Shown: positions 24,797 to 32,881 of the stretch, piece after piece
How the letters are laid out: the number at the start of each line of letters is the position of its first letter
Numbering within the stretch: position 1 is the stretch's first letter
Assembly (NCBI RefSeq): GCF_946407605.1
Contig: NZ_CAMJOS010000003.1
Location: forward strand, 62,001-126,000
Source of the DNA: an uncultured Prevotella sp.
GTDB taxonomy: Bacteria; Bacteroidota; Bacteroidia; Bacteroidales; Bacteroidaceae
Reading direction: 5' to 3'
Length of the DNA: 64,000 nucleotides
Notes under the pieces: generated by a model
The model's input: only the letters and a program-made list of their open reading frames with translations
Told to the model about the DNA's origin: nothing
The model's database searches: none
Translations under genes and position numbers: made by a program

Positions 24797-26365
24797 TTAA
24801 TTACGTGCTTTGTTTTTATCGTAGAGCTCCTTCAGATGCTTGATGTTGCAGCCATAAGCCACTTCTGTGCCTCTGAAGCTTCCGAAGACCACGCCAACGA
24901 GTCTGTGGTCCTTGTCGATGATAGGCGAGCCACTCTGTCCACCTACGACATTGCTCTGCAGTTGGAACATGTTATCATCAGGTGTCTTGCTCACGTATGT
25001 TCTGTGAACGGTAGGCAGGTACTCGGTACCTTTCGCAATCATATTCAAGCCTGTGCCAAACTCAGAGGGGTAGCCAATCGTGGTCAGCTCTTCTTCCTGA
25101 GGAATAAGTGACGTTTCATCCAGTCTTGCTTTCTCTATGTCGAAGAAACCGCCATTGACGATGTCATCGGGTGTCTTCTTAGAGTTCAGACGTATCAAGG
25201 ATACATCCTTCAGCGGATCACCGCTTTCTGCTATCACCTGACAAGAATACAGGTCGGCTATGGTGGTGAAGTTAGTACCAGTCAGTGCCACACCAATATA
25301 TTCCATAGAACCCGAAATAACGATTTCAGACTTCTGCAGGCGTGAATACCATGCCACTGCGTCAGAGCTGGAAACGACACCTGCTTCAATGGCATTGTTC
25401 AACAAGCGTACAAGGTCCGTGTTTCTGTTGTTGAGCAGCTTCTCCATGGTCTGCTTGATGGTCTCCACAGCATCGTCGGTCAGATACTCCCATGGCAAGG
25501 CGATATGACGGTTTGTTCCCATCTCACCATCTTTGGAGATGAAGAATGCCGTGCCTCTTGCGCCGAGCGGAGAGATGGTTGAGCCAGGCGTGCCTAAGCT
25601 GAGATTGCCTTTGCTGTCAATGCCGAAAGTCCATTTCTCGGGCCAGCTGGCAATCTTCCCCACGAAAGGATCATCCTTGTAGGTCACCTGGATATAATAC
25701 TGCTCAAACACACAAGCGGTAGCTTTCTCCAGTGCTTTCATGCTGGGCTTGCCACTATTGCCTAAGACACTGTATAATCCGAAGCCCACTCCAACGAGCA
25801 CCAGGAGAGAGGCTGCTACGCCGAGAATCATCTTCCATGACTCGCTGGGCCACTGGATGGCTGATGCCTTCAAGTTAACAGGTACGCCACCGCAAACCAC
25901 GGCACTGCTTTTCTTGATGCGCGTGGGAACGTTGGATGCAATCTTATGACCATCGACTGTGGTACCGTTCTTACTATGATCTACGATATAGACCTTGCCA
26001 TCACGTCCCACCTTGATGGTGGCATGGTAACGACTGACGGTGTTGCCAGATATCTGGATGTCGTTGTTGAAGTGAGAACCAATGCCATAGATAGCCTTGT
26101 AGGCAGAGTTGTCCTCGGGCATGGGCACCTGACTCCACTGCAGTTCCACATCGGCAAAGCGTACGGCATCACCACGTCTGATATTGACAGGCTTGCCGGG
26201 CTTGATAGGCTGGTTCATGACGAATGTGCCGTTACGGCTACCTTTATCTTCCAACTGGATGTCGCCATTGTTGAGCAAGGTAAGCTCAGCATGCAGGGAG
26301 CTGACACCTTCGCTATACAGTACGATGTCGCAGGAAGCATCGCGTCCAATCTTTAAAAGTCTCAT
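24797..26365 (-). CDS. Double-FHA membrane-anchored trypsin-like serine protease
   Basis: 522 aa. Two FHA domains (residues 1-80: IGRDASCDIV, SSLHAEL, SRNGTF; 90-165: IGSHFNNDIQ, SRYHATI, SKNGTTV) in the cytoplasm, a membrane helix at ~178-200, and outside it a chymotrypsin-fold protease with GTAFFISKDGEMGTNRHIA (His287), DVSLIRL (Asp387) and GGQSGSPII (Ser478), i.e. an intact DegP-like triad without PDZ. Phosphothreonine recognition inside could thus be coupled to proteolysis outside, or the protein may be localised by FHA binding. 35 nt downstream of the neighbouring FHA gene. Confidence 0.85.
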   Translation of the reverse strand: MRLLKIGRDASCDIVLYSEGVSSLHAELTLLNNGDIQLEDKGSRNGTFVMNQPIKPGKPVNIRRGDAVRFADVELQWSQVPMPEDNSAYKAIYGIGSHFNNDIQISGNTVSRYHATIKVGRDGKVYIVDHSKNGTTVDGHKIASNVPTRIKKSSAVVCGGVPVNLKASAIQWPSESWKMILGVAASLLVLVGVGFGLYSVLGNSGKPSMKALEKATACVFEQYYIQVTYKDDPFVGKIASWPEKWTFGIDSKGNLSLGTPGSTISPLGARGTAFFISKDGEMGTNRHIALPWEYLTDDAVETIKQTMEKLLNNRNTDLVRLLNNAIEAGVVSSSDAVAWYSRLQKSEIVISGSMEYIGVALTGTNFTTIADLYSCQVIAESGDPLKDVSLIRLNSKKTPDDIVNGGFFDIEKARLDETSLIPQEEELTTIGYPSEFGTGLNMIAKGTEYLPTVHRTYVSKTPDDNMFQLQSNVVGGQSGSPIIDKDHRLVGVVFGSFRGTEVAYGCNIKHLKELYDKNKARN

Positions 26366-26400
26366 AATCTTATAGTTTTAGTTGTTATTAGCATGATGAA

Positions 26401-27012
26401 TTAACCGCGCTGGCGATTTGTCTTAGGTTCTTCTTTCTTAGGCTCTTCGGGCTTCTTGACATCTTCCTTCTTCGGCTCTGCGTCCTTCTTCTTGACAGCA
26501 GGCTTCACTACTGTGTTCTTGCGCACTTTGTCAATAGAGTCCTGAACCTGCTTCTTGATGGAATCCTCCTTCTGCTTCTCCATTTCTGCCTTCTTCTCTT
26601 GTTCAGCCTTGATCTCAGTGGAGTCGACAGTGGCGATGCCTTCATTGCTTTCTTCTGGTGCAGCCTGTCCAGACCATGCCAGATAACCCCATACGCCGCC
26701 GCCAACCAATGCCAGGGCAATAACGCCAATGATACCCCAGCGGATGATGGATGCACTGGTGTTAGGAATCTGATTCCAGTCCAGGCGGGCAACATGGGCA
26801 AAAGAGATATTGTCCTTACGGGTTACAGGTACAGGGACATTCGATGAGATGCGAATGCCGTTAACATAGGTTCCGTTGTGGCTCTGGTCCACAATAGTCA
26901 TTTTTCCTGAAGGTGCTACGTTCAGGATGGCGTGCCGCCTACTGATGACATCAGTATTGTCGTCGATGACAATATTACAGGCGGCATCTCTTCCGATTGA
27001 ATAGACTTTCAT
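26401..27012 (-). CDS. FHA-domain membrane protein with Lys/Glu-rich tail
   Basis: 203 aa. FHA domain at residues 1-80 (IGRDAACNIVI, SRRHAIL, SHNGTYVNG), membrane helix at ~93-113 (IGVIALALVGGGVWGYLAW), then a highly charged Lys/Glu/Pro extracytoplasmic tail, like the periplasmic spacer of TonB or a wall-binding linker. It is probably a pThr-reader anchored at the inner membrane. It lies 27 nt after the PP2C gene, together with the kinase a module duplicated in this operon. Confidence 0.82.
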   Translation of the reverse strand: MKVYSIGRDAACNIVIDDNTDVISRRHAILNVAPSGKMTIVDQSHNGTYVNGIRISSNVPVPVTRKDNISFAHVARLDWNQIPNTSASIIRWGIIGVIALALVGGGVWGYLAWSGQAAPEESNEGIATVDSTEIKAEQEKKAEMEKQKEDSIKKQVQDSIDKVRKNTVVKPAVKKKDAEPKKEDVKKPEEPKKEEPKTNRQRG

Positions 27013-27039
27013 ATAGTTTATTGTTTCTTGTTATTATTT

Positions 27040-28086
27040 CTATTTAACAGCTTGTTTTACGATGTTTACCTTGGCTTGAATGGCTTTCAAGTCTTTTTCC
27101 TTCTTGGCAATGGTGTCAGTCAGGCTTTTGATGCTGTCAGTTTTGGCTGTCACCTCTTTCTGAAGCTGTTCCACCTGTTGCGTGAGCTCTTCGGTATCGG
27201 GCTTTGAGGCACATTGCACAACGTTGAAAACGATGCTGATGGCAGCCAGTGCTCCCAAGAGCATGAGCATAAGTTTAGTTTGTTTAGACATTTTAGGCTT
27301 TAGTTTTGAATTAATACGTGTTTCTATAAGCGCTAAGGTCAGATTATCGTGACCACCGCCTTCTCTGCGCCCCAGTTCATCAACAATGGTTGCGATATTG
27401 TCTGTGATAGGGCCTAAGGCCTTACCTTTCTCTGTTGCCAAACGAATCAGCTCTTCTTCGGGCATGGTGCCGTGAATGCCATCAGAGCACAGGAGGAAAC
27501 GGTCGCCTTTCAGATAAGGCACTTCCTGAATGTCGACTTCCACATCTGGCTTGACACCCAAGGCTCGGGTGATGACGTTAGACTGGGCTGACAGTCGTGC
27601 CTGCTCTTCTGTGATGACTTTCTGCCTGACGAGGTCGAACACCATGGAGTGGTCGAAGGTGCGGAACACCTTCTTTCTCCCTCGCAGCTGATAGATGCGG
27701 CTGTCGCCTACGTGAGCCACATAGGCAGACTCCTCGGTCAGGAGCAGCACCGTGGCAGTAGAGCCCATGCCTTTCAACTGGGGATTCTCATTGCCAGCCT
27801 CTATGATGGCCATGTTGGCACGTCGTATGGCCTTGATGATGACGTTGGCACTCTCTTCGTCTTTGTTGGCTTCATCAATACCTGCAATAATCTCATTGAC
27901 GGCAATGGTAGATGCTGTTTTTCCACCAGGACCGCCTCCCATACCATCACACACGGTGACTACAAAGCCCCGTTCAGTACTCTTTGAAAGATAGGAGTCT
28001 TGATTTTCTCCTCTTCCTCCAATACGCGACTCTGCAAAGGCTATGAAGAAGTCTTTCTCGTTTGAATGCAACTGTTTAAGTTCCAT
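27040..28086 (-). CDS. PP2C-type Ser/Thr phosphatase with membrane helix (paralogue)
   Basis: 348 aa. PP2C motifs: GRGENQDSYL, VCDGMGGGPGGKTA, GMGSTATVLLL, HVGDSRIYQLRG, LCSDGIHGTM, GGGHDNLTL. Membrane helix QTKLMLMLLGALAAISIVF, then a short coiled tail (Gln/Glu-Val-Thr-Ala-Lys repeats). Paralogue of the 482-aa phosphatase downstream. The start is 1 nt from the stop of the kinase gene at 28088, giving an overlapping/coupled kinase-phosphatase pair. Confidence 0.88.
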   Translation of the reverse strand: MELKQLHSNEKDFFIAFAESRIGGRGENQDSYLSKSTERGFVVTVCDGMGGGPGGKTASTIAVNEIIAGIDEANKDEESANVIIKAIRRANMAIIEAGNENPQLKGMGSTATVLLLTEESAYVAHVGDSRIYQLRGRKKVFRTFDHSMVFDLVRQKVITEEQARLSAQSNVITRALGVKPDVEVDIQEVPYLKGDRFLLCSDGIHGTMPEEELIRLATEKGKALGPITDNIATIVDELGRREGGGHDNLTLALIETRINSKLKPKMSKQTKLMLMLLGALAAISIVFNVVQCASKPDTEELTQQVEQLQKEVTAKTDSIKSLTDTIAKKEKDLKAIQAKVNIVKQAVK

Positions 28087-28087
28087 T

Positions 28088-29092
28088 TTATATTAGAATT
28101 ACGATTATTATAAAAATGATGATGGCCAAGGCCGCAACGATGCCGACGACCAATACCCAGTACACCTTAAACCATTCGGCCAGCTTTTCAGAGAAGGGAG
28201 GGTCGGGGAGAAGGGCTGCCTCGATAGCTGCCTTAAATTGCGCTGCCGTCTGATACCTTTTGGCCTGCTCTTTCTCTGTGGCTTTCCAGATGACGTCCAT
28301 CAGTTTCTTGGGAATCAAGTCGCTGTAAGGCAGTGGTGTCTTCATCTGACGGGTCAGTGTCTCTGCCTCGACATTGCTGGCCATGGGATTCTTGCCTGTC
28401 AGCAACTCATAGAACGTGATGCCCAGCGCGTAGATGTCTGTTGTGGCATTGATCTGTACGCAGGTACCATTCTGTTCGCGCGTAATCTGTTCCGGGGCAG
28501 AATACTCTGGTGTGCCGATGAATCCGAATGACGAGAACTTATTGCCGCCATTCATGCGGGCAATACCCAAGTCCATCAGTCTGATGTTCGAGTCGTTCTC
28601 CACCATGATGTTCGATGGCTTGATGTCACGATGAATCACCCCACGGGAATGCACATAGTCCAAAGCATCCAAGACGGAATAGATGGCTGCACAGATCTTC
28701 TCAACGCGGGTAGGGGAGTTCGCCAACTTCTTCACAAAGACATCGATATTCTCGCCCTGGACGAAATTGCTCAGCATAAATATCGGACCGCTCTCAGGGG
28801 CATATTCGCAATAGCCCACCATCTCTACCAAATTCGGATGTCGGAAAGCCAGGGAGGCCTCCTGTTTGGCACGCTCACGTATCATCTTGTTGTTGGCATA
28901 GGCGTCTTTCACCCTTTTGATAGCCACGGGAGCACCATTCTTGCATCTGAAGCCACGATAGACATCACCCATGGCTCCGCTGCCAACAGGTGGTTCTTGT
29001 GGGTTGTAGCAGTACCACTCGTTCATGACCCATAAATAGATATACGGGTCACCTTTCCTTTGTACTACTGTTCTTCTTATCGGATTTGGCAT
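28088..29092 (-). CDS. Membrane Ser/Thr protein kinase
   Basis: 334 aa. Loop GSGAMGDVYRG (37-47), Lys59, Glu78, HRDIKPSN (154-161) with the canonical lysine, DLG (174-176) in place of DFG, APE (199-201). The C-terminus is a membrane helix (~309-333) with nothing beyond it, so the sensor part, if any, must be another protein. Complete catalytic set, so probably active. 24 nt after the first FHA gene, 1 nt before the PP2C gene. Confidence 0.87.
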   Translation of the reverse strand: MPNPIRRTVVQRKGDPYIYLWVMNEWYCYNPQEPPVGSGAMGDVYRGFRCKNGAPVAIKRVKDAYANNKMIRERAKQEASLAFRHPNLVEMVGYCEYAPESGPIFMLSNFVQGENIDVFVKKLANSPTRVEKICAAIYSVLDALDYVHSRGVIHRDIKPSNIMVENDSNIRLMDLGIARMNGGNKFSSFGFIGTPEYSAPEQITREQNGTCVQINATTDIYALGITFYELLTGKNPMASNVEAETLTRQMKTPLPYSDLIPKKLMDVIWKATEKEQAKRYQTAAQFKAAIEAALLPDPPFSEKLAEWFKVYWVLVVGIVAALAIIIFIIIVILI

Positions 29093-29116
29093 CGTAAAAT
29101 CAGCTCGATGTGTTTC

Positions 29117-29866
29117 TTAGAGACCTACAGTGCCACCCTTGTCTGAGTATGGATTTGAGCCATCCAGACCTACGGTGCCACCAGCGGCAGGATTAAAATC
29201 ATAAGGATCGAAGCCAGTGCCTGCTCTGGTAGGACGCTGACTACCGGGGAAGAAGGGCTCTGGACCATCGTCGAATACCTCCTCCTCGTCTGCGGTCTCA
29301 ACGGGGATGAAACCTTCCTGGACTTTCAGTCCCAGTGTGGCTGCATCAATCAGGATCAGGAACAGCTCATAGTTGTCGCCGATGGTGATGATATCGCCAT
29401 TCTTACATTCCTCGGCAGAGAAACCTAAGCTCTGACCATTCAGCATGGTGCCATTGGTAGAACGGGCATCACTGATAGAGGCAATGACCTTCTCGGGGTT
29501 CTTCATCTTTCTTACAACCAGTACAGCATGATCTGTTGATACGGTACCTTCCTTCAGACAGATGTCACAAGAAGGAGCCTTACCTATGGTGTTCTGACCA
29601 ATGTGCAGAGGCCAGAATTCTCCTGCCGGGGTACGAGAAACCGAGTAGAGGAAGCCTACCACCGGCTTACCTGTAGGATTGGCAGACCGTTGTTGTGGAC
29701 GGTTGTCTGCAGGCTTCTCAGGTGTGTTAGTGCCCATGCCGGGAATGACGGTGCCACGAGAGGCTGGCTGTGAATTACGAGAATAGAAATTTGAAGATGA
29801 ACCACCTTGACCGTAGTTGGCATCTGATGGCTCTAAACCTGGGATAACAGTTTTGTTTTGTGACAT
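29117..29866 (-). CDS. FHA-domain protein with TVIPG and TVGL motifs at its ends
   Basis: 249 aa, soluble. Central FHA domain (~70-170: IGKAPSCDICL, STDHAVL, STNGTMLNG). Flanking regions are disordered and carry paired identical pieces: TVIPG at Thr6 and Thr39, and GGTVGL at Thr231 and Thr246 (the last residues). Such threonines in flexible tails are typical kinase targets read by FHA domains (compare GarA, whose N-terminal Thr is phosphorylated and then binds its own FHA). First gene of the long operon, so it may be the central phospho-switch. Start at ATG 29864-29866. Confidence 0.82.
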   Translation of the reverse strand: MSQNKTVIPGLEPSDANYGQGGSSSNFYSRNSQPASRGTVIPGMGTNTPEKPADNRPQQRSANPTGKPVVGFLYSVSRTPAGEFWPLHIGQNTIGKAPSCDICLKEGTVSTDHAVLVVRKMKNPEKVIASISDARSTNGTMLNGQSLGFSAEECKNGDIITIGDNYELFLILIDAATLGLKVQEGFIPVETADEEEVFDDGPEPFFPGSQRPTRAGTGFDPYDFNPAAGGTVGLDGSNPYSDKGGTVGL

Positions 29867-29942
29867 AATACTTATGTTTTAAATTAATTGTTGCGGTAAT
29901 TATATGTTATTTTTACACCTTGATGTGCGTTTTAGTTATTTG

Positions 29943-29974
29943 CAAATTTAGGCATTTATAATTCATTAACCAAA
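29943..29974 (-). promoter_or_regulatory. Promoter of the kinase/FHA operon
   Basis: Minus strand TTTG (29971-29974), N20, TAAATTTG (29943-29950): a near-ideal Bacteroidota promoter. It gives a leader of about 70 nt before the start at 29866 and is the only strong promoter seen for the genes down to 15056. Confidence 0.75.
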
Positions 29975-30115
29975 TTTTTGTATTGCTTTTTGATGCGTCA
30001 GAAAGGCCCTAAAAGAAGCAAAAAGTCTTCTTAATTGGCAAAAACGACCTTTTGTCTAATTGAGGGGCTTTTTGTAGTAAAAATACATCGTTCGATAAAA
30101 CAAAAGGATGTGATA

Positions 30116-30147
30116 TTTGTCATTTTCTTTAAAAAGAACTACCTTTG
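30116..30147 (+). promoter_or_regulatory. Promoter of the sensor kinase-LytTR operon
   Basis: TTTG (30116-30119), N20, TACCTTTG (30140-30147). The start of transcription lies very near the ATG at 30157, so the message has nearly no leader; the second ATG at 30166 would leave ~12 nt. Confidence 0.7.
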
Positions 30148-30156
30148 CATCGCAAA

Positions 30157-32076
30157 ATGGGACGTATGTTAATTCTGTCAACAGTTAAGCATCATATCAC
30201 GAAGTTACTTGTCATCGCGATAAGTAGTGTTTGCATGTCTTCATGTGATGACATCAGGCAGCCATCGGCTATGCCATATATGCAGCAGACGATGGACTCG
30301 CTGAAGATGTGGTATGCACAAATGGAAGGTGACTCCATGGATGCAGCGAGCAGACGGATAGAAGTCTTTTTAGACCAACATCAAGACGACAACAGCGACC
30401 CGATGCGCAGGTTACGGGCAGAATGGCTGAAGGCAAGAGGCGTCTATTATACGGCAATCAAAGGAATGCCGGATAGTGGGTTGATATACACAGAACGGGC
30501 CTTGGAAGAGATGCAGGACCTAGAGGGCGTAGATATGTTACGTGTGCTGGCCATGGCCAACAGGGCAGACTTCTATCGACAGTTGGGAGAGCTGGATAGG
30601 AGCGCTGACGGATACCTGCAGGCCTTGAAGACTGCTGACTCTACTGGCGTAGGCGACTCTCTGAGAATTCCTCTGATGTTGGGCATCAGCACGGCCTATA
30701 CCTTTATGGGCGATTATCCCAACAGCCACCGCTGGTGGGAACGCTTAGGCACGATGCTGCCAAACATGAATCGGGGCGACCAGTTCATCTATTATAACAA
30801 CCTTGGCAACGACCATTTCTTTCAGTCGCACTATGTGGAGGCACGTGACTGCTTCTTGAAAGCTGCCAGTCTGGTTGAAGGCGATAGAGACAAGCAATGG
30901 GACTATTATACGGCATTAGGTAATCTGGGCGAGATATACATCTGTCTCCATCAGGCTGATTCAGCCCGACAGATGATTAACCTGGCCGATTCGTTCTTCC
31001 ATCAGGTCAATTTCTCTCCTCTTATATATTATATGGCAACATCACGTATGGAGCTGAAGATGTTGGAGGGAGATATGCAAGGGGCACAAGCCATTGCTTT
31101 GGCCAGTCCCAAGGATGATGTAAGCATACCTGCTGCAAAAGTGCTGAGGTTGAAAGCTCTGGAGCAGTTGATGAAGAACACAGGACGCTGGCAAGAGGCT
31201 GTGGCCATTCATGAAGAGTATCATCAATTGAACGACTCCATACAAACGGCACAGTCGGCCATGAGAATGAGTGCCCAGTTGTTGCAATACAGGAACGACA
31301 AGCAAATTATGGAGCAACAGCAGGAGATATACCACCAGCAGATGACTGCACGACTGGCATGGGCTCTGTTTGCAGTGGCTATCCTGATTGTTATCGTGCT
31401 GGTTGTACTCTATCAGTTGCGACTTCGCAGACATCGCTTGCTGGAGATGACAACACAACAGCAAATCATGACACTCCGTATGGAGAACACCCGCAATCGC
31501 ATCTCACCTCATTTCATCTATAATGCGCTGAGCCATGAGATGCTTGGACAGATGGAAGGTAAGGCTGTGGACCTGAACGCGTTAACACAATTGCTGCGAC
31601 GAGGTGTCGATCAGGCCGACATGCTCGATACCACCCTGACTGAAGAGCTGCGTTTCGTGGATTACTATGTCGAGATAGAAGGCAGGCAGATGAGCAAAGC
31701 GCTGCATTATGAGAAAAAGATTGACAATGACGTGGATCCGGATAAGGTTAGCGTGCCTGCCATGACCATACAGATCTTTGTGGAGAATGCCATCAAACAT
31801 GGATTGCAGCGTCAGGGTGGGGAACTCACCATTCATGTCAGCCGACAGGATGACGGCACGCTGATAGAGGTCCTGGATAATGGTCAGGGACTCAAGCAGC
31901 ATGTTCCTATGGAACATACAGGCATGAAAGTGGTACGCCAAACCGTTCAGCTTCTGAACGAGCACAACCACACAAAGATAACGTTTGGCCTAAGCAACCG
32001 TCAGCCATCGGGCTGTAGGGCATGGCTGCTTGTCCCCGATGTCTTTAACTATAAAGTCATGAAACGTGACAATTGA
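30157..32076 (+). CDS. TPR-containing LytS-type sensor histidine kinase
   Basis: 639 aa from the ATG at 30157 (ATG 30166 is an alternative). An N-terminal signal sequence ends in a lipobox-like VCMSSC. An extracytoplasmic region of tetratricopeptide repeats (~60-380) is followed by a membrane helix (~398-420) and a His_kinase domain of the LytS/YehU class: ISPHFIYN with phospho-acceptor His452, FVENAIKHGL (Asn544) and a DNGQGL G-box. The TPR-TM-LytS layout is common in Bacteroidota. It probably phosphorylates the LytTR regulator encoded 29 nt downstream. It is divergent from the kinase/FHA operon, with ~290 nt between starts. Confidence 0.88.
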   Translation: MGRMLILSTVKHHITKLLVIAISSVCMSSCDDIRQPSAMPYMQQTMDSLKMWYAQMEGDSMDAASRRIEVFLDQHQDDNSDPMRRLRAEWLKARGVYYTAIKGMPDSGLIYTERALEEMQDLEGVDMLRVLAMANRADFYRQLGELDRSADGYLQALKTADSTGVGDSLRIPLMLGISTAYTFMGDYPNSHRWWERLGTMLPNMNRGDQFIYYNNLGNDHFFQSHYVEARDCFLKAASLVEGDRDKQWDYYTALGNLGEIYICLHQADSARQMINLADSFFHQVNFSPLIYYMATSRMELKMLEGDMQGAQAIALASPKDDVSIPAAKVLRLKALEQLMKNTGRWQEAVAIHEEYHQLNDSIQTAQSAMRMSAQLLQYRNDKQIMEQQQEIYHQQMTARLAWALFAVAILIVIVLVVLYQLRLRRHRLLEMTTQQQIMTLRMENTRNRISPHFIYNALSHEMLGQMEGKAVDLNALTQLLRRGVDQADMLDTTLTEELRFVDYYVEIEGRQMSKALHYEKKIDNDVDPDKVSVPAMTIQIFVENAIKHGLQRQGGELTIHVSRQDDGTLIEVLDNGQGLKQHVPMEHTGMKVVRQTVQLLNEHNHTKITFGLSNRQPSGCRAWLLVPDVFNYKVMKRDN

Positions 32077-32105
32077 TTTTTGGATAACAATAAACAACCT
32101 AATAT

Positions 32106-32864
32106 ATGATTAATAGACAGAAACTAACGAAAGTTTTTATCATTGATGACAACCAGGAAGCCGTAGAACTATTGCAGCGTCTGCTGGAGAAGAACTATTC
32201 CGTGGATATCGTAGGCACTGCCACCGATGCAAAGACAGCAGCAGATGTCGTCATCAGAACCGAACCTGATATCATCTTTTTGGATATTGAACTACCTTCT
32301 ATGTCTGGTCTGGAGTTTTGCTCACTCATCCGTCAGGATATCAAGCCAGAGACCAAGGTGGTCTTCTATACAGGTCATGATAAATACATGTTGGACGCCA
32401 TACGCCACCAGGCTTTCGACTACTTGCTGAAGCCACCTACTGAGCAGGACTTAGCTCAGATTATGACGCGCTATTATGAGAATAAGCTGGCGGGCATACC
32501 ATCCGTGGGCATCTCTTCGGAACAGCTCCCCATCATTCTGGTGGTCAACTCCATGAACGAGCATACCACCCTGCGTATTGGTGATATCGCCTACTTCCGT
32601 TATAATCAGGATAGAAAGATATGGGAAGTGGTATGCATGAATGGCACCGTCTATCTGCTGCGTCATAGAACCACTGCAGATGTTATCCTTAACTATTCCA
32701 CCGACTTTATCCAGATACACAAGCGTTTCATCGTGAACATCAACCAGATCAAGATGATTCAAGAGTCCGTCTGTATCCTGATGGAACCCATGGATGCTGT
32801 CAACGAACTCCGTATCAGCAAGAACTACCGTGCACAGCTGATGTCTGCCTTCTATTCGCTATAA
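32106..32864 (+). CDS. LytTR-family response regulator
   Basis: 252 aa. Receiver domain at 8-125 with DD14-15, phospho-acceptor Asp60 (FLDIELP), Thr-containing FYTGHD and Lys in LKPPTE. A LytTR DNA-binding domain at ~150-250 (LRIGDIAYFRYNQDRK, FIQIHKRFIVNINQI). LytTR proteins bind pairs of short direct repeats upstream of targets. The kinase encoded just upstream is its likely partner; genes of the neighbouring operons are plausible targets but no site was identified. Convergent with the ART gene, 17 nt apart, with no terminator hairpin between them. Confidence 0.9.
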   Translation: MINRQKLTKVFIIDDNQEAVELLQRLLEKNYSVDIVGTATDAKTAADVVIRTEPDIIFLDIELPSMSGLEFCSLIRQDIKPETKVVFYTGHDKYMLDAIRHQAFDYLLKPPTEQDLAQIMTRYYENKLAGIPSVGISSEQLPIILVVNSMNEHTTLRIGDIAYFRYNQDRKIWEVVCMNGTVYLLRHRTTADVILNYSTDFIQIHKRFIVNINQIKMIQESVCILMEPMDAVNELRISKNYRAQLMSAFYSL

Positions 32865-32881
32865 GGGCTGTCCATTAATAT

